This document shows, one piece after another, positions 5,383 through 5,814 of a DNA stretch of 5,814 nt. Under the pieces are notes generated by a model. The model was not told where the DNA came from. It did no database searches and was given only the letters and a program-made list of their open reading frames with translations. The position numbers were made by a program, and so were the translations under genes. The first letter of the stretch is position 1. The number at the start of each line of letters is the position of its first letter. The DNA is taken from the NCBI GenBank assembly GCA_002415895.1, contig DIAV01000395.1, positions 7,500-13,313 of the forward strand, written 5' to 3'. Source of the stretch: Anaerolineales bacterium UBA5069. Its GTDB lineage: Bacteria; Chloroflexota; Anaerolineae; Caldilineales; Caldilineaceae.

Positions 5383-5554
5383 GCGCTACCGCAATGACAC
5401 GCACAGCCGCTGCCCCATGCCACATTTCAACGCAATGGTGAAGCAACTGCTCTAAATATGCCGATCGATTGCCGCACTTTGCGTTGAGACGTTGTTTTCC
5501 TGCCGGCAAGACCAGCGGTGATGGCGCGATTGAACGTTACGGGAGAGCGAAGCC
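5383..5554. other. Short intergenic gap, nothing supported
   Basis: Only very short frames occur here (for example 12 codons starting MPHFNAMVKQLL), without ribosome-binding sites. A TAAATA at 5453-5458 lacks a matching -35 box, so I do not call a promoter. Confidence 0.5.
5541..5547 (+). promoter_or_regulatory. Ribosome-binding site for the TTG start at 5555
   Basis: GGGAGAG is 7 bases before TTG. The frame is closed upstream by TGA at 5531-5533, so the gene must begin between these points and the first ATG at 5582. The spacing favours TTG. Confidence 0.6.
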
Positions 5555-5814
5555 TTGCTAACGCTGCTGGCCGATCGCTTTATGCAATTGCTTGCCGCCA
5601 TGCCCGATGGCGTCTTGCCGCAGGGTCGTCTGGGCATGCATCGCCCCGCTTCGCTGGGTGATCTGCCCGCGCTGACCCTGGCGCTGGAGGGCGAAAGCCC
5701 GCGCACCCTGGGCTTGGGTGCGCCGGTGCGTGCGGGCCATGTCCGCGTACTCCACACAGCCACCGTGTCTGTGGATGAGACGAGCGGCTTTTTGCCGGGT
5801 TTGCGTACCCTGCG
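5555..5814 (+). CDS. Unrecognised protein, N-terminal part (runs off right edge)
   Basis: At least 86 codons are open from TTG at 5555 to the window end. Reading begins MLTLLADRFMQLLAAMPDGV, then LPQGRLGMHRPASLGDLPAL, then TLALEGESPRTLGLGAPVRA and continues through GHVRVLHTATVSVDETSGFL. Codon third positions are strongly GC-rich and the residue pattern (amphipathic first helix, then alternating hydrophobics like beta strands) looks coding. No signal peptide or known catalytic motif is visible in this part. An alternative start is ATG at 5582. I do not recognise the family. The gene follows the 97-residue protein on the same strand after 172 bases, so it may be in the same transcription unit. 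Confidence 0.7.
   Translation, partial: MLTLLADRFMQLLAAMPDGVLPQGRLGMHRPASLGDLPALTLALEGESPRTLGLGAPVRAGHVRVLHTATVSVDETSGFLPGLRTL

Noticed and set aside
1..5814. CRISPR array, tRNA or rRNA genes
   Set aside because: No regularly spaced direct repeats, cloverleaf-like sequence with CCA end or conserved rRNA words were seen on either strand.

Overview
The window looks like chromosomal DNA of a GC-rich bacterium, most likely a member of the Chloroflexota (Caldilineae/Anaerolineae type). This is an inference from the gene mix: a long 40-residue-register TPR protein, a stand-alone SARP/BTAD regulator, a membrane-anchored protein with a proline/threonine linker of the PTPTP kind, and a small protein of a type I associate with that phylum. 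No rRNA, tRNA or CRISPR array is visible.

Layout. (1) 1-1322, plus strand: the 3' part of a gene encoding an all-TPR protein, already open at the window edge. (2) 1323-1862: a convergent intergenic zone. It holds a 199-base imperfect palindrome (1365-1563) and, on the minus strand, the relic of a tyrosine-recombinase core-binding domain (about 1673-1891) that overlaps the 3' end of the next gene. (3) 1863-3523, minus strand: a two-gene operon. The first gene encodes a NapH-like four-helix membrane protein with two 4Fe-4S clusters. Its stop codon overlaps the start of the second gene, which encodes a membrane-anchored, probably extracytoplasmic protein with two copies of one small helical domain joined by a P/T/S-rich linker. 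(4) 3524-3986: a divergent intergenic region with a near-consensus sigma70-type promoter pointing right and two short palindromes. (5) 3987-4901, plus strand: a SARP-type transcription factor (winged helix plus BTAD) whose start is preceded by a G8 tract. (6) 4902-5088: a perfect 22-bp stem hairpin. (7) 5089-5382, plus strand: a small protein of unknown function. (8) 5555 to the right edge, plus strand: an unrecognised gene starting at TTG behind a good ribosome-binding site.

Functionally there are two units: an iron-sulfur membrane electron-transfer pair on the minus strand, and a regulator with small unknown genes on the plus strand. Nothing in the window proves that they act together, although they share one divergent control region. 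The least explained features are the domain-duplicated partner of the Fe-S protein, the recombinase relic fused to its 3' end, and the two large palindromes.
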